The notes under the pieces were generated by a model. That model saw only the letters and a program-made list of their open reading frames with translations, did no database searches and was not told the DNA's origin. A stretch of DNA of 64,000 nt, from positions 195,714 through 259,713 of the forward strand of contig NZ_QVMN01000005.1 of NCBI RefSeq assembly GCF_010501075.1, written 5' to 3'. Each line of letters starts with the position of its first letter. Position 1 is the stretch's first letter. Positions 18,400 to 26,657 of the stretch are shown here, in pieces. Both the position numbers and the translations under genes were made by a program. This DNA is from Dysgonomonas sp. 25. Lineage in GTDB: Bacteria > Bacteroidota > Bacteroidia > Bacteroidales > Dysgonomonadaceae.

Positions 18400-21015
18400 T
18401 TAAGATTTCGCTTCGGAATTGTAGGTGTCGGAATAATGATACTTCATATCCACCCGCACCTGTGTATCCTTGGTCGAATGCTTGATTGTGAGGTCGTCCA
18501 CTACAATATAGCGTCCCGTCGCAACCTCGTATACCGCCGGCGAAACGCTCATCTCTTTCAGCCAGTCGGCAAGCTCGTGGCGGATAGCCATCGTCTGCAC
18601 CGTAAAGGTTTCCTCTGCCGATTTATATTGCACGCCTTCCATCACGCTGCTTGTCGTGTAGCGCGGTTGCTGTGTGCGGTTGAAGGTTTTACCCGACGAT
18701 TTGAAATCCGTTTGCGACGATTCGGAGAAATTGAACGTCGACCATCCACCCAGCGAATTGAGGAAAGCAAAATCGCGTACGGCATAGAGGTGCGACGGCA
18801 ATATGTTGTATATCTGCGGGCTGCTCACCACCTGACCGTCGCGTGTGAGGCAGACCTTTACGATTCCCGTATTCGAATGGAGCGCAAGCAAAGAATCGAT
18901 ATCGAGGCGGATAGTATTCGCAATCGCCAAATCCTTGCACGACTGCTCGTGCGCCGTCACGCGTGTAATCAGCGTCCCCGACTGCGTAAGCAGTTCGTAT
19001 CGGATACCTATCGTGCAGCCGTTTGCCGCTTGATGATGGTATTTGTCCGACAAGAGGAAGTTGAAATACTGCGCCTGCCCCGCGATATGCGGCAACTCGG
19101 GCTGTCGCGTCAGCGGACGGATGGTATTATTTGCCATTACATCGTAGATGTAATCCGTCAGGTCATTCGCTTCGAGGTTGCGGTCGTAGCCTGTGATGGT
19201 GTACAAAACGTCCGACATATAAAAGACATCGTTCGTGTAGAACTGCTCGTCGTTGATGAGGCGTTTCCCGATAAAACGGTAATCCTGCACCGTTCCCGTA
19301 TCGCACCAATCCGCCGCCGTGAGGAACGTATCGGAATATTTTACGGGCTTCACCGCATTCAGGTCGAACCATACGGGAGCGTCGAGGTAGGCTTTAGAAA
19401 GGGTTGTGACAAACGTTCCCGGCACGCCGTTGTTGGTCGGGTCTTCGCCCAGAAAGATGCCTGTGTCCTTGTACATATCCATCTGTATCTCTATCTCGCT
19501 GTAACCTTGGCTGATAGCGTCGGTGGAAGCGGAAATCTCCGAAATCGGCTTCACATCGAGGAAATGGCTGTACAGGGCATTGTCCTTCGGCTTGATAGTG
19601 AAATTGTATTTCTGCCCGAAGCCTTTCGATACGATGCGGATAGCCGTCCCCATGCCCAGATTGCCGCTCATATCCGTCTGGAAAGGGAGCGAAATGTCGA
19701 AGTTCGATTTCAGGTAACTGTTTCGCAATAAGCATTCTTTCAGGCTGTTGGCTATCTCCTGCAAAGACCACGAAGGATAGTCGTCGCCCCCCTTAGCACC
19801 CAGATAGAATGTGCTGCTGTTCATCTCTTTGGGCTCCATTGTCCCGCGAAAGGTGTGTATTGTTCCGCTGTTTGTTTCGACGAGATTGAATTCCGTCACA
19901 TTCTTCTTATCGCTGTCCAAGCCTTTGCCTGTCACCGTCAGCACGATTTCGAGGCGTTTATCTTCTTGCGGAGTTTGCTGGGGAACAGGATCTTTGGGAT
20001 TGCCGAAGACGTGTACAAACGTGTTCCATAGCGTGCTGTCGGGTTCGATGGTGAAAGCATAATCGTCCGTAAAGCCGCGCGGAGTGAGGTATATCGATTT
20101 GTAAGGGTATCTGCCGTCTTCCAGAATAGGGCCTCCGATGGCGATGGAGAGATGGAAATTGTCTTTGAGGAACGTGTTTTGCTGCAGGCAGGCAAAAAAG
20201 GTGTCGGCAGCCTGTCCCGGTCCCCATTGAGGCACGCCCGAAGATGAGATAGGGCCTGTGTAAAACAGATTCTCGGTCGTAGAAGTTTCCGATGGATTGC
20301 TTGTTGCCCTGAAAATGTGCCTGATACCTGTTTTCTTCTCCACCACCGTAAATTTGGAGATGTTGTCGTAGATAGAGGGCGAGCTTCCTGCACGATAATG
20401 GTAGCCGTTGCCCACGATGCCGAAAATGGTTTGTGCTTTCTCGCGAATATCGGTGGTCTTGAAAAACTTCACGTCATTGTAGCCATCGGTGTGGAAGTCG
20501 AGGCAGTAATCGTTTCCCGGCACTTTGGCTTTGATGTGGACAAATATGCCGGTCACTTCCTCGGGATTGGCCGGATTCTCTTTTTTCAGTACCAGGTTGG
20601 TATTATACCTCTCCTTGAAGTAGTCACGATTGGCAATACAATCCGCTACTGCCCTTCCCATTTGCTGTTCAGACCATTTAGGCTTTATCCCTCCCCAGTT
20701 GAAAGCCATTTCGAATGTTGTGTCTGTACCTGTATACGACTCCCCTATGTCTAATCCTCTGAATCCAAACTTCTTACCTGTTGCAACTTCGGTAATCGTA
20801 AACGGAGAAATGTTCTTGTACTTGTTCCATATAATAGTCTTGATATAAGCATTATTCAGAATCTCCATATACACCTCGAAGTAAACATCATCCGCCGTAT
20901 CGGGTGGCAGCGGCTCGGATTCGAACTCGATGAAATTCGGATTGTTAGCCATCGAAACCTTAACGGGCGAAACACTCTCTTTTGCAATCTCTTTGTTTTT
21001 GATAAAAAATCCCAT
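18400..21015 (-). CDS. Phage tail-associated protein with internal triplication
   Basis: An 871-residue protein without a signal peptide. It carries three diverged copies of a 130-150-residue unit, at about residues 50-185, 195-345 and 350-490. Each has a beta start ending in (T/R)HTFRG or KFGFRG, then PSWS or PKWSEQ, then a helix with AxxLKECLLRNSYLKSNF or an equivalent, then a (Y)xF-T-IxP close. The last 350 residues are different and beta-rich. Very large beta proteins like this follow the distal tail protein in Bacteroidales phages, so I infer a tail tip, fibre or host-contact role. It lies between the hicBA terminator and repeat copy B, alone on its strand. I found no TTTATCWATA element before it. 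Confidence 0.6.
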   Translation of the reverse strand: MGFFIKNKEIAKESVSPVKVSMANNPNFIEFESEPLPPDTADDVYFEVYMEILNNAYIKTIIWNKYKNISPFTITEVATGKKFGFRGLDIGESYTGTDTTFEMAFNWGGIKPKWSEQQMGRAVADCIANRDYFKERYNTNLVLKKENPANPEEVTGIFVHIKAKVPGNDYCLDFHTDGYNDVKFFKTTDIREKAQTIFGIVGNGYHYRAGSSPSIYDNISKFTVVEKKTGIRHIFRATSNPSETSTTENLFYTGPISSSGVPQWGPGQAADTFFACLQQNTFLKDNFHLSIAIGGPILEDGRYPYKSIYLTPRGFTDDYAFTIEPDSTLWNTFVHVFGNPKDPVPQQTPQEDKRLEIVLTVTGKGLDSDKKNVTEFNLVETNSGTIHTFRGTMEPKEMNSSTFYLGAKGGDDYPSWSLQEIANSLKECLLRNSYLKSNFDISLPFQTDMSGNLGMGTAIRIVSKGFGQKYNFTIKPKDNALYSHFLDVKPISEISASTDAISQGYSEIEIQMDMYKDTGIFLGEDPTNNGVPGTFVTTLSKAYLDAPVWFDLNAVKPVKYSDTFLTAADWCDTGTVQDYRFIGKRLINDEQFYTNDVFYMSDVLYTITGYDRNLEANDLTDYIYDVMANNTIRPLTRQPELPHIAGQAQYFNFLLSDKYHHQAANGCTIGIRYELLTQSGTLITRVTAHEQSCKDLAIANTIRLDIDSLLALHSNTGIVKVCLTRDGQVVSSPQIYNILPSHLYAVRDFAFLNSLGGWSTFNFSESSQTDFKSSGKTFNRTQQPRYTTSSVMEGVQYKSAEETFTVQTMAIRHELADWLKEMSVSPAVYEVATGRYIVVDDLTIKHSTKDTQVRVDMKYHYSDTYNSEAKS

Positions 21016-21077
21016 GTTATAATTTTTTTTTGTTTATGTCAATCAGTTGTATTCTTTTCTTTAGAAATGTTCTTTTC

Positions 21078-21486
21078 TGCGCGAAGCCTTTGGCTTCTTG
21101 CTTCGTTCATTTTGCCATTGCGCAAAACGAACCAAAAGGCTAGTGCTTCGTTTCTTGTTGACCCGTCAGTCGGTTTGTCGGCTAAATGAAATAAGGAATA
21201 CTTCGTATTCTGGAATTTCATTCTATCGCCGCCTGCACCGGACGGGTACCCCAACTACGAAACTAATGCACGTCCTTTATTCAAAGATTCCGACATTGCC
21301 GGATAGACGGGGTACCCACACAACGCCAGTGAGCGGCAAGAGCAAAACGTGTTTGAGCGCAGCGAGTTTTTTGCTCAGCGAACAAGTTGCTTGTGGGTCG
21401 TCGTAGACGGCTAAGTCGTGACTTTTTGAATACTTTTTGGTCAAGCAAAAAGTATTGAAGGCAAGCCTCAGTAAGAGGCGCGGCAG
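21078..21486 (+). repeat. Dispersed intergenic repeat, copy B
   Basis: Direct-orientation copy of the repeat at 15964-16372, differing by a few substitutions and by the tail section, where TTGAATACTTTTTGGTC replaces TTGGTTCGTTTTTGGTC. It starts about 60 bases upstream of the 871-residue tail gene and runs to about 57 bases before the end of the next phage gene. Confidence 0.85.
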
Positions 21487-21542
21487 TAGTAAATTTTAAA
21501 GAACGATTTATTAAAAAAGCAGAACAACTGATTAACATCAAT

Positions 21543-21995
21543 TTATGAATTAAAATACTTAATCAAATCATCTGTCAAAGCTTCGAAGAGCATCTCCGCC
21601 CATCTCGTCTCGAACTGTTTGCCGATACGTTCTTCGAGTGTTGCCATAATGGGGCGCGGTTCGATGCCGTCGCGCCAGATAGCCTCCGCAATGGCAAAAA
21701 GCGTATCGTTGTCCGGCTCTATGCCTTTGCCTATCGCCCATTCGCGCAGCGCGTCTATTGGCGGGCGTTTGCCTTGCCTCGGTGCACGCCCGTTTTCGAT
21801 ATACTCGATGTAGTTGTCGAACAAGAGGCTGATAACCACGCTGTCGCTTTCCGTTTGCACCTGCGTGCGGATTGTCTCGCGGAGGTGGCTGCCCGAGAGG
21901 CTTCCCCCATCCGTCTCGGCGACAATGATTTGCGCCAGAGCGAGCATTTCGGTGGCTATCACTTCGGCAACCTTTTTCAAGCGGGTGCTCATCAT
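21543..21995 (-). CDS. HK97 gp10-like head-tail joining / tail completion protein
   Basis: A 150-residue protein with the features of the HK97 gp10 family: a long N-terminal helix (STRLKKVAEVIATEMLALAQIIV), a Gly-Ser turn GGSLSGSHLRETI, a beta section and ENGRAPRQGKRPPIDALREWAI, where the NGRAP motif is diagnostic. These proteins sit at the head-tail junction. It overlaps the upstream gene by four bases (ATGA), so their translation is coupled. Confidence 0.75.
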   Translation of the reverse strand: MMSTRLKKVAEVIATEMLALAQIIVAETDGGSLSGSHLRETIRTQVQTESDSVVISLLFDNYIEYIENGRAPRQGKRPPIDALREWAIGKGIEPDNDTLFAIAEAIWRDGIEPRPIMATLEERIGKQFETRWAEMLFEALTDDLIKYFNS

Positions 21996-22534
21996 TTCGA
22001 GGTTTTGAGGGTGAATACGGGGAATTGCTTGCTATACACCTCGCAATTGCTGGCGGGAGATACGGCAAAGCCTTGCAATGCGGAGCTCTGCTCAAAGTCT
22101 CCGTTCTCATCGAACTGCTCGTCTATCAGGCAGAGGTTCTGCATATTGACTTGCGTAAACGAGAGCGAGAAGCGGCATCCGCAGGCGTTGTTGTCGTAGT
22201 AGTCGCAAAGGGTGATATACGACCAGTCGGGGCGGATGGAGATGCTTTCCTCCTGCTGTTTGATGCGTTCGATGATGTTCAGCCCGATGGAGAAGGCGAG
22301 GTTTTGCAGCTCGCTCACGCTATGCTCCTCATCGGGCAGGAAAAGGATGGCGAAATTGACCGAATTGCTGAATACATGGTTCTGGTTGCTACCGTAAATC
22401 GGGTCTTCGAGCCAGAGGAGGGGATGCTGTTCGCGTCCGCTACCGAGTTCGTAGCTGCGGTTGTAGTAGAAAGCCCTGATGGCTTTGTGCTGCCGTGCCT
22501 GACGGCGGAAAATGTCGATAATCGTTGTAATCAT
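21992..22534 (-). CDS. Phage head-tail / tail-terminator candidate
   Basis: A 180-residue protein (MITTIIDIFRRQARQHK) coupled to the gp10-like gene. The position before gp10 and the mixed alpha/beta pattern (helix, PDEEHSVSELQNLAFSIGLNII helix, paired strands) fit a neck or tail-terminator protein of Bacteroidales phages. I recognise this context, not a specific named family. A TTTATCTATA element lies 16 bases before its ATG. Confidence 0.5.
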   Translation of the reverse strand: MITTIIDIFRRQARQHKAIRAFYYNRSYELGSGREQHPLLWLEDPIYGSNQNHVFSNSVNFAILFLPDEEHSVSELQNLAFSIGLNIIERIKQQEESISIRPDWSYITLCDYYDNNACGCRFSLSFTQVNMQNLCLIDEQFDENGDFEQSSALQGFAVSPASNCEVYSKQFPVFTLKTSK

Positions 22535-22550
22535 AATTCCGTTTTCTTTA

Positions 22551-22575
22551 TATAGATAAAGTCAAGGGATTATGA
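22551..22575 (-). promoter_or_regulatory. Shared phage-unit promoter element (head-tail operon)
   Basis: Minus strand: CATAATCC, six bases, TTTATCTATATAAAG. The upstream box is closer than in the terminase and distal tail copies (14 against 20-21 bases), so the TTTATCTATA part is the more convincing half. Confidence 0.5.
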
Positions 22576-22611
22576 TTGAAGGTTTTTAACGGAGGGCTAT
22601 CAATTCACTTT

Positions 22612-23100
22612 TTAAGGTGTCAGATCGGTTATCAAATTGTTGAAATGGGATAATACTTCCTCTTTTTCGGGGTGGTCGGCATGGATGAAAAGAGAGGCAT
22701 ACATATCATAATAATTTCCTTTTTGGGCGATATCTTTCTTCAGTATTTTGTTGTTAGGATGGCATTGGTATTCTTTATACCATTTATCGAATAGCTTTTT
22801 CCGTCCCGAGTGACGCCCATCGCTGCTGTCGCAGACATAAATCATTGATTGTTTGTTGTTTCTGAAAAATGCTTCCAGGATATATATAATTGTGTGTTTT
22901 ACAAAAGGGTCATGGTTTTTCAGTATTTCTGTCCCTTCGTGCTCAAAGTTGAACATATATGTATGTGTCAGGGCGGGATTATAGTAATCGCAACAAATAA
23001 AATAAGCGATATATTTGATACCGCTTCTTGTTGTGAAAATATATTTTCCTTCCTCTATGTCTATGTTATAGAGGTGTTGCGAGCTTGATTTTTCTTTCAT
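22612..23100 (-). CDS. Conserved hypothetical protein, partner of a 47-residue protein
   Basis: A 162-residue protein without signal or membrane segments, with aromatic-rich strands (GKYIFTTRSGIKYIAYFI, TYMFNFEHEG) and VCDSSDGRHSGRKKLFDKWY near residue 90. It reminds me of small bacterial proteins annotated only as domains of unknown function and found beside very small partners. The small partner overlaps its start by 35 bases in another frame, an arrangement shared with toxin-antitoxin and similar pairs, though nothing here proves that. Confidence 0.65.
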   Translation of the reverse strand: MKEKSSSQHLYNIDIEEGKYIFTTRSGIKYIAYFICCDYYNPALTHTYMFNFEHEGTEILKNHDPFVKHTIIYILEAFFRNNKQSMIYVCDSSDGRHSGRKKLFDKWYKEYQCHPNNKILKKDIAQKGNYYDMYASLFIHADHPEKEEVLSHFNNLITDLTP

Positions 23101-23209
23101 CCAGAACGTTGGCTATATTGCCTTTTTCTCTAATGCATTTAGATAAGGCTTTTTTATCTTCAAGCATCTTCTCCAGCGTATTAGCTTTTTTATTTTGCTG
23201 CTTTTTCAT
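23066..23209 (-). CDS. Small conserved-looking protein overlapping its neighbour
   Basis: A 47-residue frame, MKKQQNKKANTLEKMLED..., with DKKALSKCIREKGNIANVLDE, ending ATPL. It has no signal peptide and reads like a short helical DNA- or protein-binding peptide. Its stop lies inside the next gene, so translation is likely coupled. The sensible amino-acid pattern and the overlap argue that it is real. Confidence 0.55.
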   Translation of the reverse strand: MKKQQNKKANTLEKMLEDKKALSKCIREKGNIANVLDERKIKLATPL

Positions 23210-23375
23210 CTGCTATCATCTTGATATTACGTTGTAAAGATATATTATTTTTATTTAATTGATAAATTTATTTTTCTATTTATATTATTATTAACCGATT
23301 TCAACTTTGTTTGCAATTCTTAGCCGAAAGTTGTATTATTGCACCCTGTTTCGCCGGAAATTTGAAAATAATAGG

Positions 23376-23738
23376 ATGAATATCGAAGAATTCAGAGAAT
23401 ATTGCCTGACAATAAAAGGAGCTGCCGAATCATTTCCTTTCAAACAAAATATTTTGGTTTTCAAGGTTATGGATAAGATGTTCGCATACATCCATCTGGA
23501 ACCTAAAGACGGAATATTCAAAGCGGATATGAAATGTGATCCCGAAAAATCCGCTAATTTGAGGAATAGGTACGAAGGTGTTAATCGCGGTACCCATACC
23601 ACCTATCTGACATGGAATACGGTCATGTTGGAGAATGATGTGCCTGATAAATTAATCAAGCAGCTGATACAGCATTCTGTAGAAGAGGTTATCAAACAGC
23701 TCCCGAAAAAGAAACAGCAGGAATACAACGAAATGTAA
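23376..23738 (+). CDS. MmcQ/YjbR family protein
   Basis: A 120-residue protein with the double-wing fold of the MmcQ/YjbR family: MNIEEFREYCLTIKGAAESFPF, then the hairpin FKVMDKMFAYIHLE and the terminal helix LIKQLIQHSVEEVIKQLPKKKQQEY. The family is thought to bind DNA, but its role is unknown. I chose the internal ATG that starts the family's first helix; upstream codons lack conservation features. A terminator shared with the ppc gene follows. Confidence 0.8.
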   Translation: MNIEEFREYCLTIKGAAESFPFKQNILVFKVMDKMFAYIHLEPKDGIFKADMKCDPEKSANLRNRYEGVNRGTHTTYLTWNTVMLENDVPDKLIKQLIQHSVEEVIKQLPKKKQQEYNEM

Positions 23739-23791
23739 AATCACACTCGCCTCTGCCCTTGAAAGGAAAGAACAGCCCGAGTAAAAAAACA

Positions 23792-23826
23792 AAAGACTGC
23801 TTCCTACAAGAGAAAACAGTCTTTCG
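23792..23826. terminator. Bidirectional terminator between yjbR-like and ppc genes
   Basis: AAAGACTG/CAGTCTTT 8-bp stem, 17-base loop, A-rich on one side and T-rich on the other, between convergent genes. Confidence 0.65.
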
Positions 23827-23846
23827 CTATAAATTCTGAAAATATA

Positions 23847-26486
23847 TCACCCCGTATTGCGCATACCTGCGGCAATACCGGAAATCGTTATCATCAGTGC
23901 CATTTCGAGGTCGCTGGAATGTATTTCGTCCTTACGTGTACGCGACAAGAGTTCGACCTGCAACAGGTTGAGCGGGTCGGTATAGATAGAACGCATACCC
24001 ACATTGCTGGCAATCTCGGGCTGGCTTTCGAGCAGATACTTGTCTTCCGAAATGGTGAGTATCGTTTCGATGTCTTTGGCGAGCATATCGCGCAACATCT
24101 TACCGAACTTGCGCAATTTAGGTTCAACCAGATGCTCGTCGTAATACTCCGACATGCGTGTGTCCGATTTGGCAAATACCATCTCAAGCATACTGATGCG
24201 GGTGTTGAAGAACGGCCATTCTTTCTCCATGGAACGGAGCAAATCCATTTTGCCCTCGTCGATAGCCTTTTGCAGGGCAGTACCTGTGCCCAGCCAAGCC
24301 GGAAGCATCAGGCGGTTTTGCGTCCACCCGAAAATCCACGGGATAGCGCGCAAGCTCTCCACACCACCCGTCGGGCGACGTTTGGCAGGTCGCGAGCCTA
24401 ACGGCAGCTTGCCCAGTTCCGTTTCGGGGGTTGCCTGATAGAAATATGGTACAAAATCGGGTTCTTCGCGTACGATGCCTTGATATACCTGACGCGACTG
24501 GTCGGCCATCTCGTCCATCAGTGCGCGCCATTCGGCTTTCGGCACAGGTGGCGGCACCAGGTTGGCTTCGAGTATGGCATCGGTATAGAGCGACAATGTT
24601 TTGGCGGCTACGTCGGGTATACCCAGTTTGAAACGTATCATTTCGCCCTGTTCGGTTACGCGCAAACCGTGTTTGAGCGAACCCGGAGGTTGCGAGAATA
24701 AGGCGAATTTGGCAGGGCCTCCGCCACGACCGACAGTTCCGCCGCGTCCGTGGAAAAGGGTGAGGGCGATGTTATGCGCTTCGCATGTTTTCAGCAATGC
24801 TTCCTGCGCACGGTATTGTGCCCATCCGGCTGCCAGCGAACCGGCATCTTTGGCCGAATCGGAGTAGCCTATCATTATCATTTGTTTGCCTGCGACAGCG
24901 CCTTTGTACCATTCGATATTGAAGAGGTCTTCCATTATGCTGTTGGAATTGTTGAGGTCGTTCAATGTTTCGAACAATGGCGTCACGGGCATGGTATAAG
25001 GGCATTCGGCTTCTTTCAGCAGCAGGTGTACGGCCAGAATGTCGGATGCCGAGCGTGTCATCGAGATGATGTATGTCGGGATAACGCCTTCGGGTGTGTT
25101 GGCTATTACGCGGCAGGTGTCGAGCAATTCTTTTGTTGCCGGCGAAGGCTCCCAGTTGCGCGGGATAAGCGGGCGGTTGGAGTTCAGCTCTTTCACAAGG
25201 AAAGCCACTTTGTCGGCTTCGTCCCACACTTCGTAGTCGCCCATGCCGAGATATTTGGTTATTTCGGCCAAGGCTTCGGTGTGTATGGTACTTTCCTGAC
25301 GGACATCCATTTGCACGAGCGTCACGCCGAAACATTTTACGCGGCGCATGGTATCGAGCAGCTTATCGTTGGCGATGATTTCCATTTTGCAGGCAACGAG
25401 CGACTTATAGCATTCGAGCAACGGTTCCCACAACTGGTCGTTGTTGAGGATAATATCTGCCGTCGGGTTCGGATGGTCGCCTTTGGCGATGGCATCGAGG
25501 TAAGCGATTGTCTGTTTCAACTGCGAACGCAGGCGTTTCGCCAGTTCGCGGTATGGCTCTTGCACGTCGAAATCGCCGAGATATACACGGAAATCCTGTG
25601 TACAGTTCGACATCGACAATTCGCGCACCAGTACTTCTATGTCTTCGAGGAAGAGTTTGGCGGCGCGTTTGCGGCTTTCTATCAATACGTCGCTGGTCAC
25701 TTTGGCCGTTACATTCGGGTTGCCGTCGCGGTCGCCACCCATCCACGAGGAGAAGTGTATCGGACGCGCGTCTATCGGTATGCGGTGCGACAGGGTTTTC
25801 TGTACTTGGCTGTCAAACTCGCGGATGTAATCGGGTACGGCGCGCCACAGGCTGTTTGCTACTACTTCGAATCCCCATTTGGCTTCGTCGTTAGGCGTCG
25901 GGCGGCTCTGGCGAATCTCGTCGGTGTACCAGTATTGGGCGACTAACTGCTTCAGGCGCTCGATGACGTGTACTTTGCGGTAATCGGCAAGGTCGTCGTG
26001 GTCGAGATAGGCGAGGCAGCTGTCTACCTGATTGAGGTTGTTGATAAGCGAACGGCGGTTGATTTCGGTAGGGTGTGCTGTGAGCACTAAGTCGATGGAG
26101 ATGTTATCGACTGCCTTGATGATGTCTTCGTCGCTTACGTTTTCTTCTTTCAGTTTCTTATATACTTCGGGGAAGTCTACCGGGTTTTCGGCTCCCAAAG
26201 CGTGCGGCGAAACGCTGTTGTATTGTTCCGCTGTATTGGTAAGATTCAGAAATTGGTTGAAGGCACGTGCTACGGGCAGGAATTGGTCGTCCCTCAGATT
26301 CTGAAGGGTAGCGACAAGCACTTCGTGTGCTCCTTCTTCGCCCTGATGCATGGCTTTGGACAGGCGGCGGATAGATTCCACCAAGTTGAGGGTTTCTTGC
26401 CCTTCGGCTTGCTTGATAGTCTCGCCCAGCATGTCGCCTAACATCTTGATGTTTTCGTGCATCAACGATTGTTTTTGCTCATTCAT
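23847..26486 (-). CDS. ppc: Phosphoenolpyruvate carboxylase
   Basis: An 879-residue cytoplasmic enzyme that fixes bicarbonate onto PEP to make oxaloacetate, feeding the TCA branch and succinate fermentation. All landmark motifs are present: VLTAHPTE with catalytic His138, [39 protein letters not shown], the [21 protein letters not shown] stretch, [13 protein letters not shown] and the C-terminal MRNTG tail. Length is normal. It lies upstream in position of, and downstream in transcription from, a PEPCK-like gene on the same strand, so PEP/oxaloacetate metabolism seems grouped here. The gap between them is filled with tandem GTTACAA repeats. Confidence 0.96.
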   Translation of the reverse strand: MNEQKQSLMHENIKMLGDMLGETIKQAEGQETLNLVESIRRLSKAMHQGEEGAHEVLVATLQNLRDDQFLPVARAFNQFLNLTNTAEQYNSVSPHALGAENPVDFPEVYKKLKEENVSDEDIIKAVDNISIDLVLTAHPTEINRRSLINNLNQVDSCLAYLDHDDLADYRKVHVIERLKQLVAQYWYTDEIRQSRPTPNDEAKWGFEVVANSLWRAVPDYIREFDSQVQKTLSHRIPIDARPIHFSSWMGGDRDGNPNVTAKVTSDVLIESRKRAAKLFLEDIEVLVRELSMSNCTQDFRVYLGDFDVQEPYRELAKRLRSQLKQTIAYLDAIAKGDHPNPTADIILNNDQLWEPLLECYKSLVACKMEIIANDKLLDTMRRVKCFGVTLVQMDVRQESTIHTEALAEITKYLGMGDYEVWDEADKVAFLVKELNSNRPLIPRNWEPSPATKELLDTCRVIANTPEGVIPTYIISMTRSASDILAVHLLLKEAECPYTMPVTPLFETLNDLNNSNSIMEDLFNIEWYKGAVAGKQMIMIGYSDSAKDAGSLAAGWAQYRAQEALLKTCEAHNIALTLFHGRGGTVGRGGGPAKFALFSQPPGSLKHGLRVTEQGEMIRFKLGIPDVAAKTLSLYTDAILEANLVPPPVPKAEWRALMDEMADQSRQVYQGIVREEPDFVPYFYQATPETELGKLPLGSRPAKRRPTGGVESLRAIPWIFGWTQNRLMLPAWLGTGTALQKAIDEGKMDLLRSMEKEWPFFNTRISMLEMVFAKSDTRMSEYYDEHLVEPKLRKFGKMLRDMLAKDIETILTISEDKYLLESQPEIASNVGMRSIYTDPLNLLQVELLSRTRKDEIHSSDLEMALMITISGIAAGMRNTG

Positions 26487-26493
26487 AAGCTAT

Positions 26494-26656
26494 TGTTATT
26501 TAGTTACAAGTTACAAGTTACAAGTTACGAGTTACAAGTTACAAGTTACAAGTTACGAGTTACAAGTGCTAAATTACAAATAGGCAGCAACTTGTCTTTT
26601 GTCTGTCTACTTGTAACTGCCCGAAGGGCGAAGTAACCTGTAACTTGTAACTTAAT
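26494..26656. repeat. Tandem GTTACAA-type repeats
   Basis: About ten imperfect 7-base units (GTTACAA, some GTTACGA) from 26501 to 26570, then a unique stretch, then a short return CTGTAACTTGTAACTTA in opposite orientation before the PEPCK-like gene. Units are direct and unspaced, so this is not a CRISPR array. Confidence 0.8.
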
Positions 26657-26657
26657 T

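Noticed and set aside
18436-19731. 431-codon open frame antisense to the phage tail gene
   Set aside because: Arg/His/Val-rich shadow of the tail gene, no motif, no promoter.
8901-21486. Repeats A, B and C as insertion sequences
   Set aside because: No transposase frame, no terminal inverted repeats or target duplications that I could see.
14705-22534. Chimeric assembly as explanation for the host-phage mixture
   Set aside because: Not excluded, but many independent junctions, shared promoter elements and duplicated sequences across host-phage borders make it less likely; long reads would settle it.
24750-25946. 398-codon open frame antisense to the PEP carboxylase gene
   Set aside because: Lies fully inside a strongly conserved gene; product is Cys/His/Phe-rich as expected from an antisense frame.
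26501-26570. CRISPR array
   Set aside because: Seven-base units directly abutting, no spacers, no cas genes.
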